DNA of 64,000 nt from Streptomyces sp. P3 (lineage in GTDB: Bacteria; Actinomycetota; Actinomycetes; Streptomycetales; Streptomycetaceae). Shown here piece by piece: positions 20,419-27,854 of the stretch. The notes under the pieces were generated by a model that saw nothing but the letters and a program-made list of their open reading frames with translations, had not been told where the DNA came from and ran no database searches. The DNA lies in NCBI RefSeq assembly GCF_003032475.1, contig NZ_CP028369.1:8742001-8806000 (forward strand), read 5' to 3'. The position numbers and the translations under genes were made by a program. The stretch's first letter is position 1. Every line of letters begins with the position of its first letter.

Positions 20419-20843
20419 TGAGTAGCCTCGATTTCCGGCCGCACCTGCCGCCACACCTCGTCCGCCTCCTCGGGGGACAGGTCCAACTCGCGGATCAATG
20501 TGGCCAGAAGGCGCTGAGCAAACGTCAACTCCCGGCCGAGAGGCGACGCTTCGGGAGCGCGCCCGGCAGGCACCCGGTCGGGCGGGGTGTCGAGGGGGGT
20601 CGGCTCGCCGCCGTCGAGGATGGCCGCAATGCTTCCGCGGGTCCAGTCCAGAGCGTGCTCGAGCTTGGTGTAGGTCGAGCTGCGCGCCCCCGCGCCTTTG
20701 CGGACCTTGCTCAGCGTCTCGTCCGAGATGCCCGCGCGTCGGCAGACCTCGGCGTACTCCAAGGCCAATGTGCTGATGCGGCGCTCGATGTACTGCGCAA
20801 GCCGGATGCGCGCCTCCCGGACTGTCATGGGCCGAGCGTACAT
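20364..20843 (-). CDS. Phage repressor-like HTH protein
   Basis: 159 aa from ATG 20843 (MYARPMTVREARIRL), preceded by TTGGAG; ATG 20828 is the alternative. Residues about 15-70 form a lambda-type helix-turn-helix (EYAEVCRRAGISDETLSKVRKGAGARSS is the core, read in two parts). The C-terminal part is acidic and helical (LSPEEADEVWRQVRPEIE) and may dimerise. It lacks a LexA-like peptidase domain, so induction would not be by self-cleavage. Divergent from the Cro-like gene across a shared operator region, the standard layout of an immunity switch. Confidence 0.75.
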   Translation of the reverse strand: MYARPMTVREARIRLAQYIERRISTLALEYAEVCRRAGISDETLSKVRKGAGARSSTYTKLEHALDWTRGSIAAILDGGEPTPLDTPPDRVPAGRAPEASPLGRELTFAQRLLATLIRELDLSPEEADEVWRQVRPEIEATHRSHTDRSVQNETERPTG

Positions 20844-20847
20844 GCGC

Positions 20848-20996
20848 ACTCCAATGCGTTCCAAGGTTGCCCTAGGGCCCCTGAGCTTGGGGTCTGCGGC
20901 AGGCGTGCCGCTCGGTAACTCCAATATGCACCAATGAGTGTCCAAGTTACTCCATGGTAAGGGTTGAGGAATCCAATAAGTGGAGTACGTTGGAGT
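20848..20996. promoter_or_regulatory. Immunity switch region with TTGGAGT/ACTCCAA sites
   Basis: Between the divergent repressor and Cro-like genes. ACTCCAA occurs at 20848-20854 and 20918-20924, ACTCCAT at 20949-20955, and the reverse form GTGGAGT at 20980-20986 and TTGGAGT at 20990-20996; ATCCAAT lies at 20971. The 155-bp region is markedly AT-richer than its flanks. Spaced, bidirectional copies of one heptamer in the switch region are likely operator half-sites. The copies nearest each start also overlap the ribosome sites of both genes. Confidence 0.6.
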
Positions 20997-20998
20997 CC

Positions 20999-21220
20999 AT
21001 GTTGAGCCGCAGGATCTCCGGAGCAAAGCTTCGGCGCGTCCGCGAAGACAGGTGCCTCAAGGTCACCGATCTCGCGACCGCCGCCGGGTGCTCGCGATGG
21101 AACATCTACAAGATCGAGCAGGGCGAGTGTCAGCCGTCCGCCCAGGTGTATGCCGCACTCAAGACAGCACTCGGCGCGCACGATGCCGACCTGGTCGACG
21201 AGACCCAGGACGCGGCATGA
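20999..21220 (+). CDS. Cro-like XRE-family regulator
   Basis: 73 aa from ATG 20999 (MLSRRISGAKLRRVRE) after TTGGAG; ATG 20954 would add 15 residues. A single helix-turn-helix of XRE type covers most of it (VTDLATAAGCSRWNIYKIEQ then GECQPS). It is the first gene of the rightward early transcript and faces the repressor gene. Its stop overlaps the next start (ATGA at 21217-21220). Confidence 0.8.
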   Translation: MLSRRISGAKLRRVREDRCLKVTDLATAAGCSRWNIYKIEQGECQPSAQVYAALKTALGAHDADLVDETQDAA

Positions 21221-21390
21221 GCGACGACGCCCGACAGGCGTATATCCGCCGCATCGTCGACGCCGCGCCGCCGCTGTCCGCCGAGGACGCGCACCGCGTC
21301 CGCGCCCTGGTCCCGCTCAAGTCCCGGCTCGCCGCCGAGAGGTCGGTCTCTCGACCTAGGCCCCAGTCGAGGCGCAAGACGGCCGCCTGA
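21217..21390 (+). CDS. Short basic phage protein
   Basis: 57 aa, starting in the ATGA overlap with the Cro-like gene. Reads MSDDARQAYIRRIVDAAPPL, then an Arg/Lys-rich tail (RPRPQSRRKTAA). Not recognised; translational coupling and codon use support it as a gene. Confidence 0.6.
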   Translation: MSDDARQAYIRRIVDAAPPLSAEDAHRVRALVPLKSRLAAERSVSRPRPQSRRKTAA

Positions 21391-21480
21391 TCACACAAGA
21401 ACGGGGCCGCGCCCGGCTCGACCCCGGATCGCGACCCCTCGGCAGACCACACCCAAATCCGAACCTGGAGTGGCAGAACC

Positions 21481-22689
21481 GTGACCACAGCATCCCAGAC
21501 CCCCGGGGCACTGCCCCCCGAGGTCCCGTACGTCCCGCCGCAGAGCGAGGTCCTCGCGGCCACGCCGATCGACCCCGAGATCCCGCACCGCCTGCGGTCC
21601 CCGTACCCGGAGCCGGAGCAGCCCGAGTGCTGCCTGTGCAGCTCCCGCGAGGGCCGGCTGACCCCGGACCCGAAGGGCCGCCTCTACCCGTCCGGCGCAC
21701 GCGTCCTCTACTGCGCCAAACATCTGCCCCCGCCCGCGCCGGTGGTGGCCGCCGAGGGCGTCATCGCCGCGGCGATGAAGGCCGGAGCGGCGACGCCGCG
21801 CGAGCTCGCGCAGGCCGAGTACGAGACCGGCCTCCTGTTCGACGCGCAGGCCGCTGAGGACATCGCGGCGGCGGCCGCCGAGCAGGCCCACGCCGAGGCC
21901 CAGGCGGCGATCGGTGAGCGCGGCCGCCAGCTGGCCGCCTTGGCCGGCGACCACCGCAAGCTCACCGCGGTGATGCGTCTCCTCGAGGGCCGCCCGGGCA
22001 CGCACCTGTTGACCGTCGCGGAGATCGCCGCGGCCGCCGAGTACGGCACCACCCCGTTCGACTCGGCCCCGATGACGCTGGGGTGGACCGGCGAGGTGAG
22101 CATCCCCGGCCCGCGCGACACCCACACCAAGGCCGTCATCGGGTGCATGTCCTCGTACGGCGGTCGCGCGGACCTGGTCGTCGAGGGCGACGCCCGCCGC
22201 CGCCTCGCGAGCCAGCTGGCCTTGGAGTTCCGCGACCCGCACGCCCCGTGCGCGACCGCGATGTGCGGCACCGATCACGACCTCGACAGCGGCGACATGT
22301 TCGGCTGGTCCCGCCTCGAGGTCGCCTCCGTCGGCGAGGGTGCGCGCTGGTACTGCAGCGACATGTGCGTCATGGACGCCCTCGCCCGCGCCGGCCACGA
22401 CCTCGCCGCCGCCGACCGGGACGCCGCCGGCAACCCCGGCGAGCAGGACCCCGGTCCGCTGCACGGCGACGACGCCCACTGGGCCGGCCGGATCCGCCTC
22501 GCCCAGACCGACGCCGCCGACGGCGAGGACCCGGTCGACGACATGGCGCGGTGCGCGCGGTGCGGCTGCACCGACGCCGCCGCGTGCGAGGGCGGCTGCC
22601 ACTGGGTGGCGAACCACCAGATGGCCGACCTGTGCAGCCGCTGCGCCAGCCCGGCCGAGCTCGCCGTCGCCACCAGGGGGCTGGAGTGA
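21481..22689 (+). CDS. Early protein with Cys-rich motifs
   Basis: 402 aa from GTG 21481, ribosome site TGGAG. An N-terminal Cys segment (CCLCSSREG ... LYCAKHL), an Ala-rich coiled-coil-like centre (about 90-170), two CATAMCGTDH/CSDMCV Cys pairs and a C-terminal zinc-ribbon (CARCGCTDAAAC, CHWVANHQ, DLCSRC). Residues about 321-344 contain a module (EQDPGPLHGDDAHWAGRI) repeated in the next gene. This kind of multi-Cys early protein is frequent in actinophages; no enzyme motif is visible and the role is unknown. Confidence 0.75.
   Translation: MTTASQTPGALPPEVPYVPPQSEVLAATPIDPEIPHRLRSPYPEPEQPECCLCSSREGRLTPDPKGRLYPSGARVLYCAKHLPPPAPVVAAEGVIAAAMKAGAATPRELAQAEYETGLLFDAQAAEDIAAAAAEQAHAEAQAAIGERGRQLAALAGDHRKLTAVMRLLEGRPGTHLLTVAEIAAAAEYGTTPFDSAPMTLGWTGEVSIPGPRDTHTKAVIGCMSSYGGRADLVVEGDARRRLASQLALEFRDPHAPCATAMCGTDHDLDSGDMFGWSRLEVASVGEGARWYCSDMCVMDALARAGHDLAAADRDAAGNPGEQDPGPLHGDDAHWAGRIRLAQTDAADGEDPVDDMARCARCGCTDAAACEGGCHWVANHQMADLCSRCASPAELAVATRGLE
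22441..22512. repeat. Repeat module, copy A
   Basis: About 72 bp encoding EQDPGPLHGDDAHWAGRIRL; it matches 23040-23111 at most positions, including synonymous sites, about 600 bp downstream in the next gene and in the same frame. Confidence 0.8.
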
Positions 22690-23168
22690 CGGGCATCGAG
22701 CGGACCCCGCTGCAGACGATCGAGGGGTTCGAGGCCGCGGCGTTCCGCGCTGCCCACGTCGCCCGGACGCTGCTGGCCGAACACGCCGCGCTGCCGCTGT
22801 GGGAGGTGCGCCTCAGCGTCTACGCGCACCCGCGCGCCGAGTTCATGAACGCAGAGCTGGAGATCTCGGTCATGGACGCCGAGCACGTGGCGGCCTGGGC
22901 CGGCGCGCTCGGGACGACGGCGGCCGTCAGGTTCCACGACGCCGACGAGGACTCGGGCGCCTTCGAGTTCCACAGCGCCAAGGTCGCCCGCGACGGCGTG
23001 AAGGTGTCCGTCTCCGGGACCCGCCTGCTGAGCGCCGACGAGCAGGACCCCGGCCCGCTGCACGGCGACGACGCCCACTGGGCCGCCCGGATCACCCTCG
23101 CCGAGACCGAGGCGACCGAGCAGGGGACCGAGGACGAGCGGGGCGACGCCGAGGGCGGTGCCGCGTGA
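22686..23168 (+). CDS. Early protein sharing a module with its neighbour
   Basis: 160 aa, GTG start inside the GTGA overlap with the previous gene. The N-terminal two thirds is an unrecognised alpha/beta sequence (VRLSVYAHPRAEF, ELEISVMDAEHVAAWAGAL). The C-terminus has EQDPGPLHGDDAHWAARI, nearly identical to a segment of the preceding protein. Function unknown. Confidence 0.7.
   Translation: MTGIERTPLQTIEGFEAAAFRAAHVARTLLAEHAALPLWEVRLSVYAHPRAEFMNAELEISVMDAEHVAAWAGALGTTAAVRFHDADEDSGAFEFHSAKVARDGVKVSVSGTRLLSADEQDPGPLHGDDAHWAARITLAETEATEQGTEDERGDAEGGAA
23040..23111. repeat. Repeat module, copy B
   Basis: Second copy of the early-gene module, encoding EQDPGPLHGDDAHWAARITL near the C-terminus of its gene. 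Confidence 0.8.
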
Positions 23169-23854
23169 TCTCGCCGCTGGACACCTACCTGGGGTGGGAC
23201 AAGCCGGAGCACTTCACCGGCTGCAGGCGGCCCGCCTGGGACGTCGGCACGCGTACCGAGCGGGACGAGTTCCGGCGCGGCGGGGGCGATCCCCAGCGCC
23301 GGCACTCCTGCCCGGACGAGAACTGCGGCCACGGCCCCCGCTACGACAAGCTCACCGTGCGCCTGGTGTGCCACTCCTGCGGATCGGCGTACGTCATCAG
23401 CGGCGAGCAGACCGGCACCGACACCCGCACTGCTGCGACCACCACCGCCGCCCTCGGCTACGGCCTGCCCCCGCGTCAGACCGCCGGCCTCCTGCTGTGG
23501 GCCGGCCACCCGTGGCTCGGCGGCGACGGCTGGGGCGACGAACTGCGAGGCGGCGAGCTGCACGACTTCGTCGTGACCCGTCCCAAGGTGAAGGCCGTCA
23601 CGCAGGACGTCGTGGTCGGTCAGATCACGCAGTCCCGCGGCGGGCGCGGTGGCGTCGTGTGGACGGCACTCGCGGTGCCAGACCCGCAGGGCCAGTTCGG
23701 GTACGGGCAGTACCTGCGGTGGGCGCACGCCAACGACGGGCGCGGCCGCGGCGGTTCGCCGCTGCGCTCGGTCGTGGCGGCCGCCCGCTGGATCGGCGCC
23801 CGCCTCGCCGAGCAGAAGCCGACCGCTGAGCTCGCTGCCGGCGGTGCGCGGTGA
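23165..23854 (+). CDS. Early protein with zinc-ribbon-like motif
   Basis: 229 aa, GTG start coupled by a GTGA overlap. A four-Cys motif (CPDENCGHGP ... LVCHSCGSAY) at about 50-80 suggests a zinc ribbon; the rest is alpha/beta with WAGHPWLGGDGWGDE and a C-terminal helix. No enzyme family recognised. Part of the coupled early gene run. Confidence 0.7.
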   Translation: MISPLDTYLGWDKPEHFTGCRRPAWDVGTRTERDEFRRGGGDPQRRHSCPDENCGHGPRYDKLTVRLVCHSCGSAYVISGEQTGTDTRTAATTTAALGYGLPPRQTAGLLLWAGHPWLGGDGWGDELRGGELHDFVVTRPKVKAVTQDVVVGQITQSRGGRGGVVWTALAVPDPQGQFGYGQYLRWAHANDGRGRGGSPLRSVVAAARWIGARLAEQKPTAELAAGGAR

Positions 23855-24372
23855 CCGCCATCGAGGAGCGGGCGGCGGGCGTGTCCGGGCAGAGCATCCA
23901 CGACAGCGGCCGGCTGTCTGTGGACGGAGCCACCCGGGCCACCCTGCCGCACCTGCCCTACGCCGACGCCGTCGACCGCGCCCTCGCCGCGATGGAGTTC
24001 CTCCCGGACACCATCGAGACCGGCATGCGCAAGGAACCCGGGCCGTCCGGACAGCGCGAGTTGTTCTTACGGCTGGAGTGGCTGCCCGGCCACGACGACC
24101 TCGTCCCCGACGCCATATGCGCGAGCGGTCTGGTCGTGCAGTGGTCGCACCTGGCCGGCTGGTCGGCCCGGGCCGATGACGACCTGGTCGCCCTCGCCAT
24201 CGCCGACCTCGCCAACCCGGCTCTCGTCGCCGACGCCGCGATGCACGCCGCCTTGCACGGTCTGCGCTGCGCCTGCGAGAAGCCCGACGCCGACGGCCGG
24301 TGGGAGCAGGCCGTGTACCTCGACATCGCCCTGGTCGCCTACGACGAACGCGTGGACGGGGTGGCCGAATGA
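23851..24372 (+). CDS. Early phage protein, unknown
   Basis: 173 aa, GTG start in a GTGA overlap. Acidic, with a helical C-terminal half (DDDLVALAIADLANPALVADAA). No motif recognised. Coupled at both ends, which supports it as a real gene. Confidence 0.7.
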   Translation: MTAIEERAAGVSGQSIHDSGRLSVDGATRATLPHLPYADAVDRALAAMEFLPDTIETGMRKEPGPSGQRELFLRLEWLPGHDDLVPDAICASGLVVQWSHLAGWSARADDDLVALAIADLANPALVADAAMHAALHGLRCACEKPDADGRWEQAVYLDIALVAYDERVDGVAE

Positions 24373-24590
24373 TGTGGCTCGTCCTGCTCTGCGCGGTCCT
24401 CGCCGCTCTCGTGGCCCTCGCCGCCGACGACACCCGTTGGGGGCACCGCCGCCTGCCTCCGGTGACCCAGCGGCGGCCGCAAGCGCCGAGCCTGCCGCAG
24501 GCCGGGCCCGGGCCGTGGCACCCCGGCCTGCACCTGCAGCGCGGCCGCCGCGTCCGCGCTGCCCGCGCCCGCCGCCGACAGCAGCCCTGA
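24369..24590 (+). CDS. Small membrane protein, early operon
   Basis: 73 aa from ATG 24369 in an ATGA overlap. One N-terminal transmembrane helix (MMWLVLLCAVLAALVALAA) and a basic cytoplasmic tail. Unknown; early single-helix proteins of temperate phages can affect host envelope or exclusion, which is not shown here. Followed by a stem-loop. Confidence 0.6.
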   Translation: MMWLVLLCAVLAALVALAADDTRWGHRRLPPVTQRRPQAPSLPQAGPGPWHPGLHLQRGRRVRAARARRRQQP

Positions 24591-24610
24591 CCCACCGCCC
24601 CGCCCAGTCC

Positions 24611-24654
24611 CCGGGCGGGCGGCACGTGCCCTCACAACCGTCCCGCCCGCCCGG
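24611..24654 (+). terminator. Stem-loop between early genes
   Basis: CCGGGCGGGC (24611-24620) pairs with GCCCGCCCGG (24645-24654), a perfect 10-bp stem with a 24-base loop containing a CACGTG dyad. It separates the small membrane gene from the next cistron and may attenuate early transcription. Confidence 0.5.
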
Positions 24655-24677
24655 CCACCACCACACCGAAGGACACC

Positions 24678-25292
24678 ATGCACCGCCCCGTCGTACACCG
24701 TCGCGACCCGCGACTCGAGATCATCACCGAGGCCATCGAGCGCCTCATCCCCGGCGCCACGCCCGCCTTCCTCCTCGTCACCGTTGTCGAGCAGCTGCCC
24801 GGCACGGGCGAGACGAGGGTGAACACCTGGAGCGGCAAGCCCGAGGGCCTGGCCACCAAGGTGTTCACCGCCCTGTACGGCCGCCCCCGCACCGAGGAGC
24901 CGCGCTCACCGCTCGTCCAGGCCGATGACGCCAGGCGTGCCGGGGACCTGGACGGCGAGACGCGCGCACTCATGGCGGCCGGTATCGGGCTGGAGTCCGC
25001 GCCCTGGCAGCCGGCCCGTCCCGGCGACCTGGTCCACCTGCACTACCCGGCCTCCGGCGACGTCCCCCAGTTCGGGGAGACGTACATCGTCGGCGACGCC
25101 GGCGACGGCCTGCTGAGCCTGCAGCTCCTCGCCCACACGCTGCCCGCCACCGAGGACGTGGACGGCATGACCGGCTGCTTCGCCTCCGACGCCTCCGACC
25201 AGCCGCTGTACGAGCTGTGGTTCGAGGCGGGCCCGCACCTGCTGACCATCGTCCGCGACGGCCGCCCCGTCCACGTCGGGGGCGCCCGATGA
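24678..25292 (+). CDS. Early phage protein, unknown
   Basis: 204 aa from ATG 24678 after GAAGGACACC. The first half is alpha/beta (LEIITEAIERLIPGATPAFL); residues about 110-200 are beta-rich (GDLVHLHYPASGDVPQFGET). No motif recognised. Its stop overlaps the next ATG (ATGA). Confidence 0.7.
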   Translation: MHRPVVHRRDPRLEIITEAIERLIPGATPAFLLVTVVEQLPGTGETRVNTWSGKPEGLATKVFTALYGRPRTEEPRSPLVQADDARRAGDLDGETRALMAAGIGLESAPWQPARPGDLVHLHYPASGDVPQFGETYIVGDAGDGLLSLQLLAHTLPATEDVDGMTGCFASDASDQPLYELWFEAGPHLLTIVRDGRPVHVGGAR

Positions 25293-26065
25293 CCTACAAC
25301 CTCGCCCCCGACAACGCGCCCTGGTTCGAGCACCTCACGGACAGCGTCGACGCCCTCGGCAACGCCGCCCGCGAATGGGGGCTCGCGCACCGGACGGCCG
25401 AGCTCGCGTACGAGCAGAGCGACCCGATGCGGCGGATCCTGCACGACGGCAAGGTGACCGGGCAGCCGGGCCCGGAAGCGGTCGGCTGGAACGCGAAGCC
25501 GTTCACCCGCTCCCCGCACTCCAAAGCCGTCTACGCCCTGCACAGCCTCTACACGGAGGCCATGTACCGGGCGCGCGCCGAGTACGAGCACGCCGCCCTG
25601 CTGTATGCCTCCGGCGCGGCGTGGGCGGTGTGCCGGGTGCGCGCCGGCGAGCAGCCCGCCCGCGTCGTCTTCGGCGTCGACGACGAAGGGGACAACGGTC
25701 AGCGCGACCTGGTGCCCGGAGACTTCGGCGTCGACGTCGACGCCTTCGAGGCCGACCGCTACAGCAACGCCCGCAAGCTGCAGGCCGTCTACGACCGGCT
25801 GTTGGAGTGCCTCGCCGCGGGCCGGTACGCCGAGGACATCGGCGACCAGGAGCGCGTCACCGAGCAGGAGGACGCCGAGGCGGCCGAGTGCTGGGCGATC
25901 GCCGAGGGCACCGCGGACGCTGCCTACGCGTACGGCAATCTCCTGCGCCAGGCCCTCGGGTTCGTCCTGCTCGGCCCGCGCCAGGAGCACCGCAAGCAGC
26001 TCGCGGCGGCCGCCGAGGCCGCTACGGCTGCCGGGTCTGCGCCGTCTTCGGAGGTGGCGCAGTGA
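25289..26065 (+). CDS. Early phage protein, helical, unknown
   Basis: 258 aa, coupled by an ATGA overlap. Almost entirely helical and acidic, with two Cys (WAVCRV, LLECLA) and a long C-terminal Ala-rich helix. No family recognised. Confidence 0.7.
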   Translation: MTYNLAPDNAPWFEHLTDSVDALGNAAREWGLAHRTAELAYEQSDPMRRILHDGKVTGQPGPEAVGWNAKPFTRSPHSKAVYALHSLYTEAMYRARAEYEHAALLYASGAAWAVCRVRAGEQPARVVFGVDDEGDNGQRDLVPGDFGVDVDAFEADRYSNARKLQAVYDRLLECLAAGRYAEDIGDQERVTEQEDAEAAECWAIAEGTADAAYAYGNLLRQALGFVLLGPRQEHRKQLAAAAEAATAAGSAPSSEVAQ

Positions 26066-26634
26066 CGCGCACGGACCGGCGCACGCTGGTGCGCCAGCTA
26101 AGCGAGCAGGGCCTGACCCGGCGCGCGATCGCCGAGCGCCTCGGTGTCAGCAAGGACACGGTGCGCCGCGACCTGGAGGCGATCGCGCGCGAGGACGAGC
26201 CGGACGGTGCGCCGCACGATGCGCCGGACGAACCGGATGCGCCGCAGGTCAGCGACCCGGACGAGCCGGACGGTGCGCCGCAGGATGCGCCACCGGCTGA
26301 GCCGGACAGCGACGACGAGCCGAATGACGCTGCGCCGGATGCGCCGGCCGAGCCGGTGGCGCAGCTCCCGCGCCGGGTGTCGCCCCAGCGCCTCGAGATC
26401 GACCTGCGCCAGTGGCCCGCGCTGCGCCGGGACCTGGCGGTCCTGGCGTCGACCGGCCTCGCCCTCGAGGAGGCGATCGCGCAGGCCGTCGGTGTGCTCG
26501 CGGCCGGCTACAGGCAGGGCCTCGCCCAGCGCCGGATCGTGCCCGGCCCGTTCGTCGTGCGGGGCATGACGGTTGGCCCGCTGCAGCCCGCCCGGCTCGT
26601 CCCCCGCAGGCCCGCCCCGCCCGAGGGCGCCTGA
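26062..26634 (+). CDS. HTH DNA-binding protein with acidic linker
   Basis: 190 aa, GTG start in a GTGA overlap. N-terminal helix-turn-helix (LSEQGLTRRAIAERLGVSKD, then TVRRDLEAIA) of the DeoR/resolvase HTH kind, then a Pro/Asp/Ala-rich linker about 45-105 built from EPDGAPQDAP-like repeats, then a helical C-terminal domain (LRRDLAVLASTGLALEEAI). Likely an early regulator or replication accessory protein. A stem-loop follows. Confidence 0.75.
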   Translation: MTRTDRRTLVRQLSEQGLTRRAIAERLGVSKDTVRRDLEAIAREDEPDGAPHDAPDEPDAPQVSDPDEPDGAPQDAPPAEPDSDDEPNDAAPDAPAEPVAQLPRRVSPQRLEIDLRQWPALRRDLAVLASTGLALEEAIAQAVGVLAAGYRQGLAQRRIVPGPFVVRGMTVGPLQPARLVPRRPAPPEGA

Positions 26635-26639
26635 GAACC

Positions 26640-26687
26640 GGTCCGGCCGCCCGGCCGCTCACCCACCCCGCGAGGGGCGGCCGGACC
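26640..26687 (+). terminator. 13-bp stem-loop between early genes
   Basis: GGTCCGGCCGCCC (26640-26652) pairs perfectly with GGGCGGCCGGACC (26675-26687), loop of 22 bases, in the 85-bp gap after the HTH gene. Confidence 0.6.
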
Positions 26688-26719
26688 ACCCACCCACCTA
26701 TCCCGTTCGGAGGCCGCTC

Positions 26720-26848
26720 GTGTACCGCATCTGGCTCCTGCTGACCGTGGCGCTGCTGGTCGCGTTCCTCGGCCTCGCCCCGCGGGCGTCCGATCCGCAG
26801 CCGGAGCCGCGCCCGGGCGCGGCCGCGGCTGCGGCCGTCGAGGGCTGA
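26720..26848 (+). CDS. Single-helix small membrane protein
   Basis: 42 aa from GTG 26720 after TTCGGAGG. Reads VYRIWLLLTVALLVAFLGLA, one transmembrane helix, with a short Pro/Ala tail. Too short for family assignment; the good ribosome site supports it. Confidence 0.5.
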   Translation: MYRIWLLLTVALLVAFLGLAPRASDPQPEPRPGAAAAAAVEG

Positions 26849-26854
26849 GCGCCG

Positions 26855-27079
26855 GTGGCCGGCCGCTGGCCGCCCGCCGAGCTGTTCGGCCTGCACGTCG
26901 ACCTCGGCGACTACCACACCAAGCGCGCCGTGTGGCTCGCGCTGCCGGCCGCCGCGTTCACGTGCCGCTGGGGCTGCGAGCACACCGCGGTCGGCGCGGC
27001 CGACGTCGCCGACCTCACCCAGTCCATCGCCGACAGACACGCCCGGACCTGCCCCGGGCCACCGAAGGAGACACCTTGA
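26855..27079 (+). CDS. Small early protein with Cys/His motif
   Basis: 74 aa from GTG 26855. Residues about 36-69 hold CRWGCEHTA ... HARTC, a CxxxC/H/C arrangement that could bind one zinc. Overlaps the next gene through TTGA. Unknown function. Confidence 0.6.
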   Translation: MAGRWPPAELFGLHVDLGDYHTKRAVWLALPAAAFTCRWGCEHTAVGAADVADLTQSIADRHARTCPGPPKETP

Positions 27080-27609
27080 CGACCAGAGACACCACGCCCA
27101 CCCCCTCCGCACCGCGCTGCGGGACTCCCGTCCCCGGCGGTCGGTGCACGGCGCCCGCCGACGGCCCGGCCGCGGCGGCCGCCGTCCCGACCCGGGAGCC
27201 GTTCGACCGCCACCAGTGGGAGCGCGCGGTCATCACCTCGAGCCTGCACCACAACCCCCGTCACGTCGCTCTGCTGCTCGCCCACTTCGCCGACGACGCC
27301 GGATACCTGCCCCCGGGCGGCCCGCAGCACGTCGACTCGCTCACCGCGTCGACGGGCCTGACCAGCCGGCTCGTCCGCCAGAGCCTCACCCACCTCGAGG
27401 CGTACGGGTTCGTCTCCCGCCCCCCCATCCACGGCTGGGACCCGCGCAAGGGCGTGCGCCCGCTCACCCTCACCACGCCGCCCGCCCGGGTCGCCCTTTC
27501 CACGCCGCCCGCCCGGGTCGCCCTTTCCATGCCGCCCGCCCGGCCCGGGTCGGCGGCCGCCGAGGGCGCGGCGCGCACCGAGCCGGCCCATCCCGGCGAG
27601 ACGCGGTGA
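27076..27609 (+). CDS. Winged-helix early protein
   Basis: 177 aa, TTG start in a TTGA overlap, ribosome site GAAGGAGA. Residues about 50-125 (FDRHQWERAVITSSLHHNPR ... SRLVRQSLTHLEAYGFVSR) form a winged helix of the type seen in phage replication proteins and in genes upstream of replication initiators. The C-terminal part contains a nine-residue repeat, TPPARVALS, twice and part of a third copy. DNA binding is inferred. Confidence 0.65.
   Translation: MTTRDTTPTPSAPRCGTPVPGGRCTAPADGPAAAAAVPTREPFDRHQWERAVITSSLHHNPRHVALLLAHFADDAGYLPPGGPQHVDSLTASTGLTSRLVRQSLTHLEAYGFVSRPPIHGWDPRKGVRPLTLTTPPARVALSTPPARVALSMPPARPGSAAAEGAARTEPAHPGETR
27474..27543. repeat. 27-bp in-frame tandem repeat, about 2.6 copies
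   Basis: Units starting CACGCCGCCCGCCCGGGTCG at 27474 and 27501 and a partial third at about 27528, each encoding TPPARVALS-like residues at the end of the winged-helix gene. Confidence 0.8.
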
Positions 27610-27848
27610 CCGGCGTCGCGGGGCAGTTACCGCTGCTGCCCGCCGACCCGCCCCGCTGGGGAGGCCCCGCCGCGGTGCCCGCCGGCCCGATCAAGACCCG
27701 TAACCGGATCGAGTTCGCCGTCCGCTGCGACGGCGAGACCGGCTGCGGCATGGTCCACCGCCACATCAGCCCCGGCGTGCGCACCGCCCCGTGCGGCGCC
27801 ACCTACACCGTCCCCGACCCCGACGACCCCGCCCCCGACACGAGCTAG
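27606..27848 (+). CDS. Small early protein, unknown
   Basis: 80 aa, GTG start in a GTGA overlap. Cys at CDGETGCG and PCGAT with HRH between them suggest a small metal site. Precedes the replication-protein candidate by 6 bp. Confidence 0.6.
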   Translation: MTGVAGQLPLLPADPPRWGGPAAVPAGPIKTRNRIEFAVRCDGETGCGMVHRHISPGVRTAPCGATYTVPDPDDPAPDTS

Positions 27849-27854
27849 GACACC

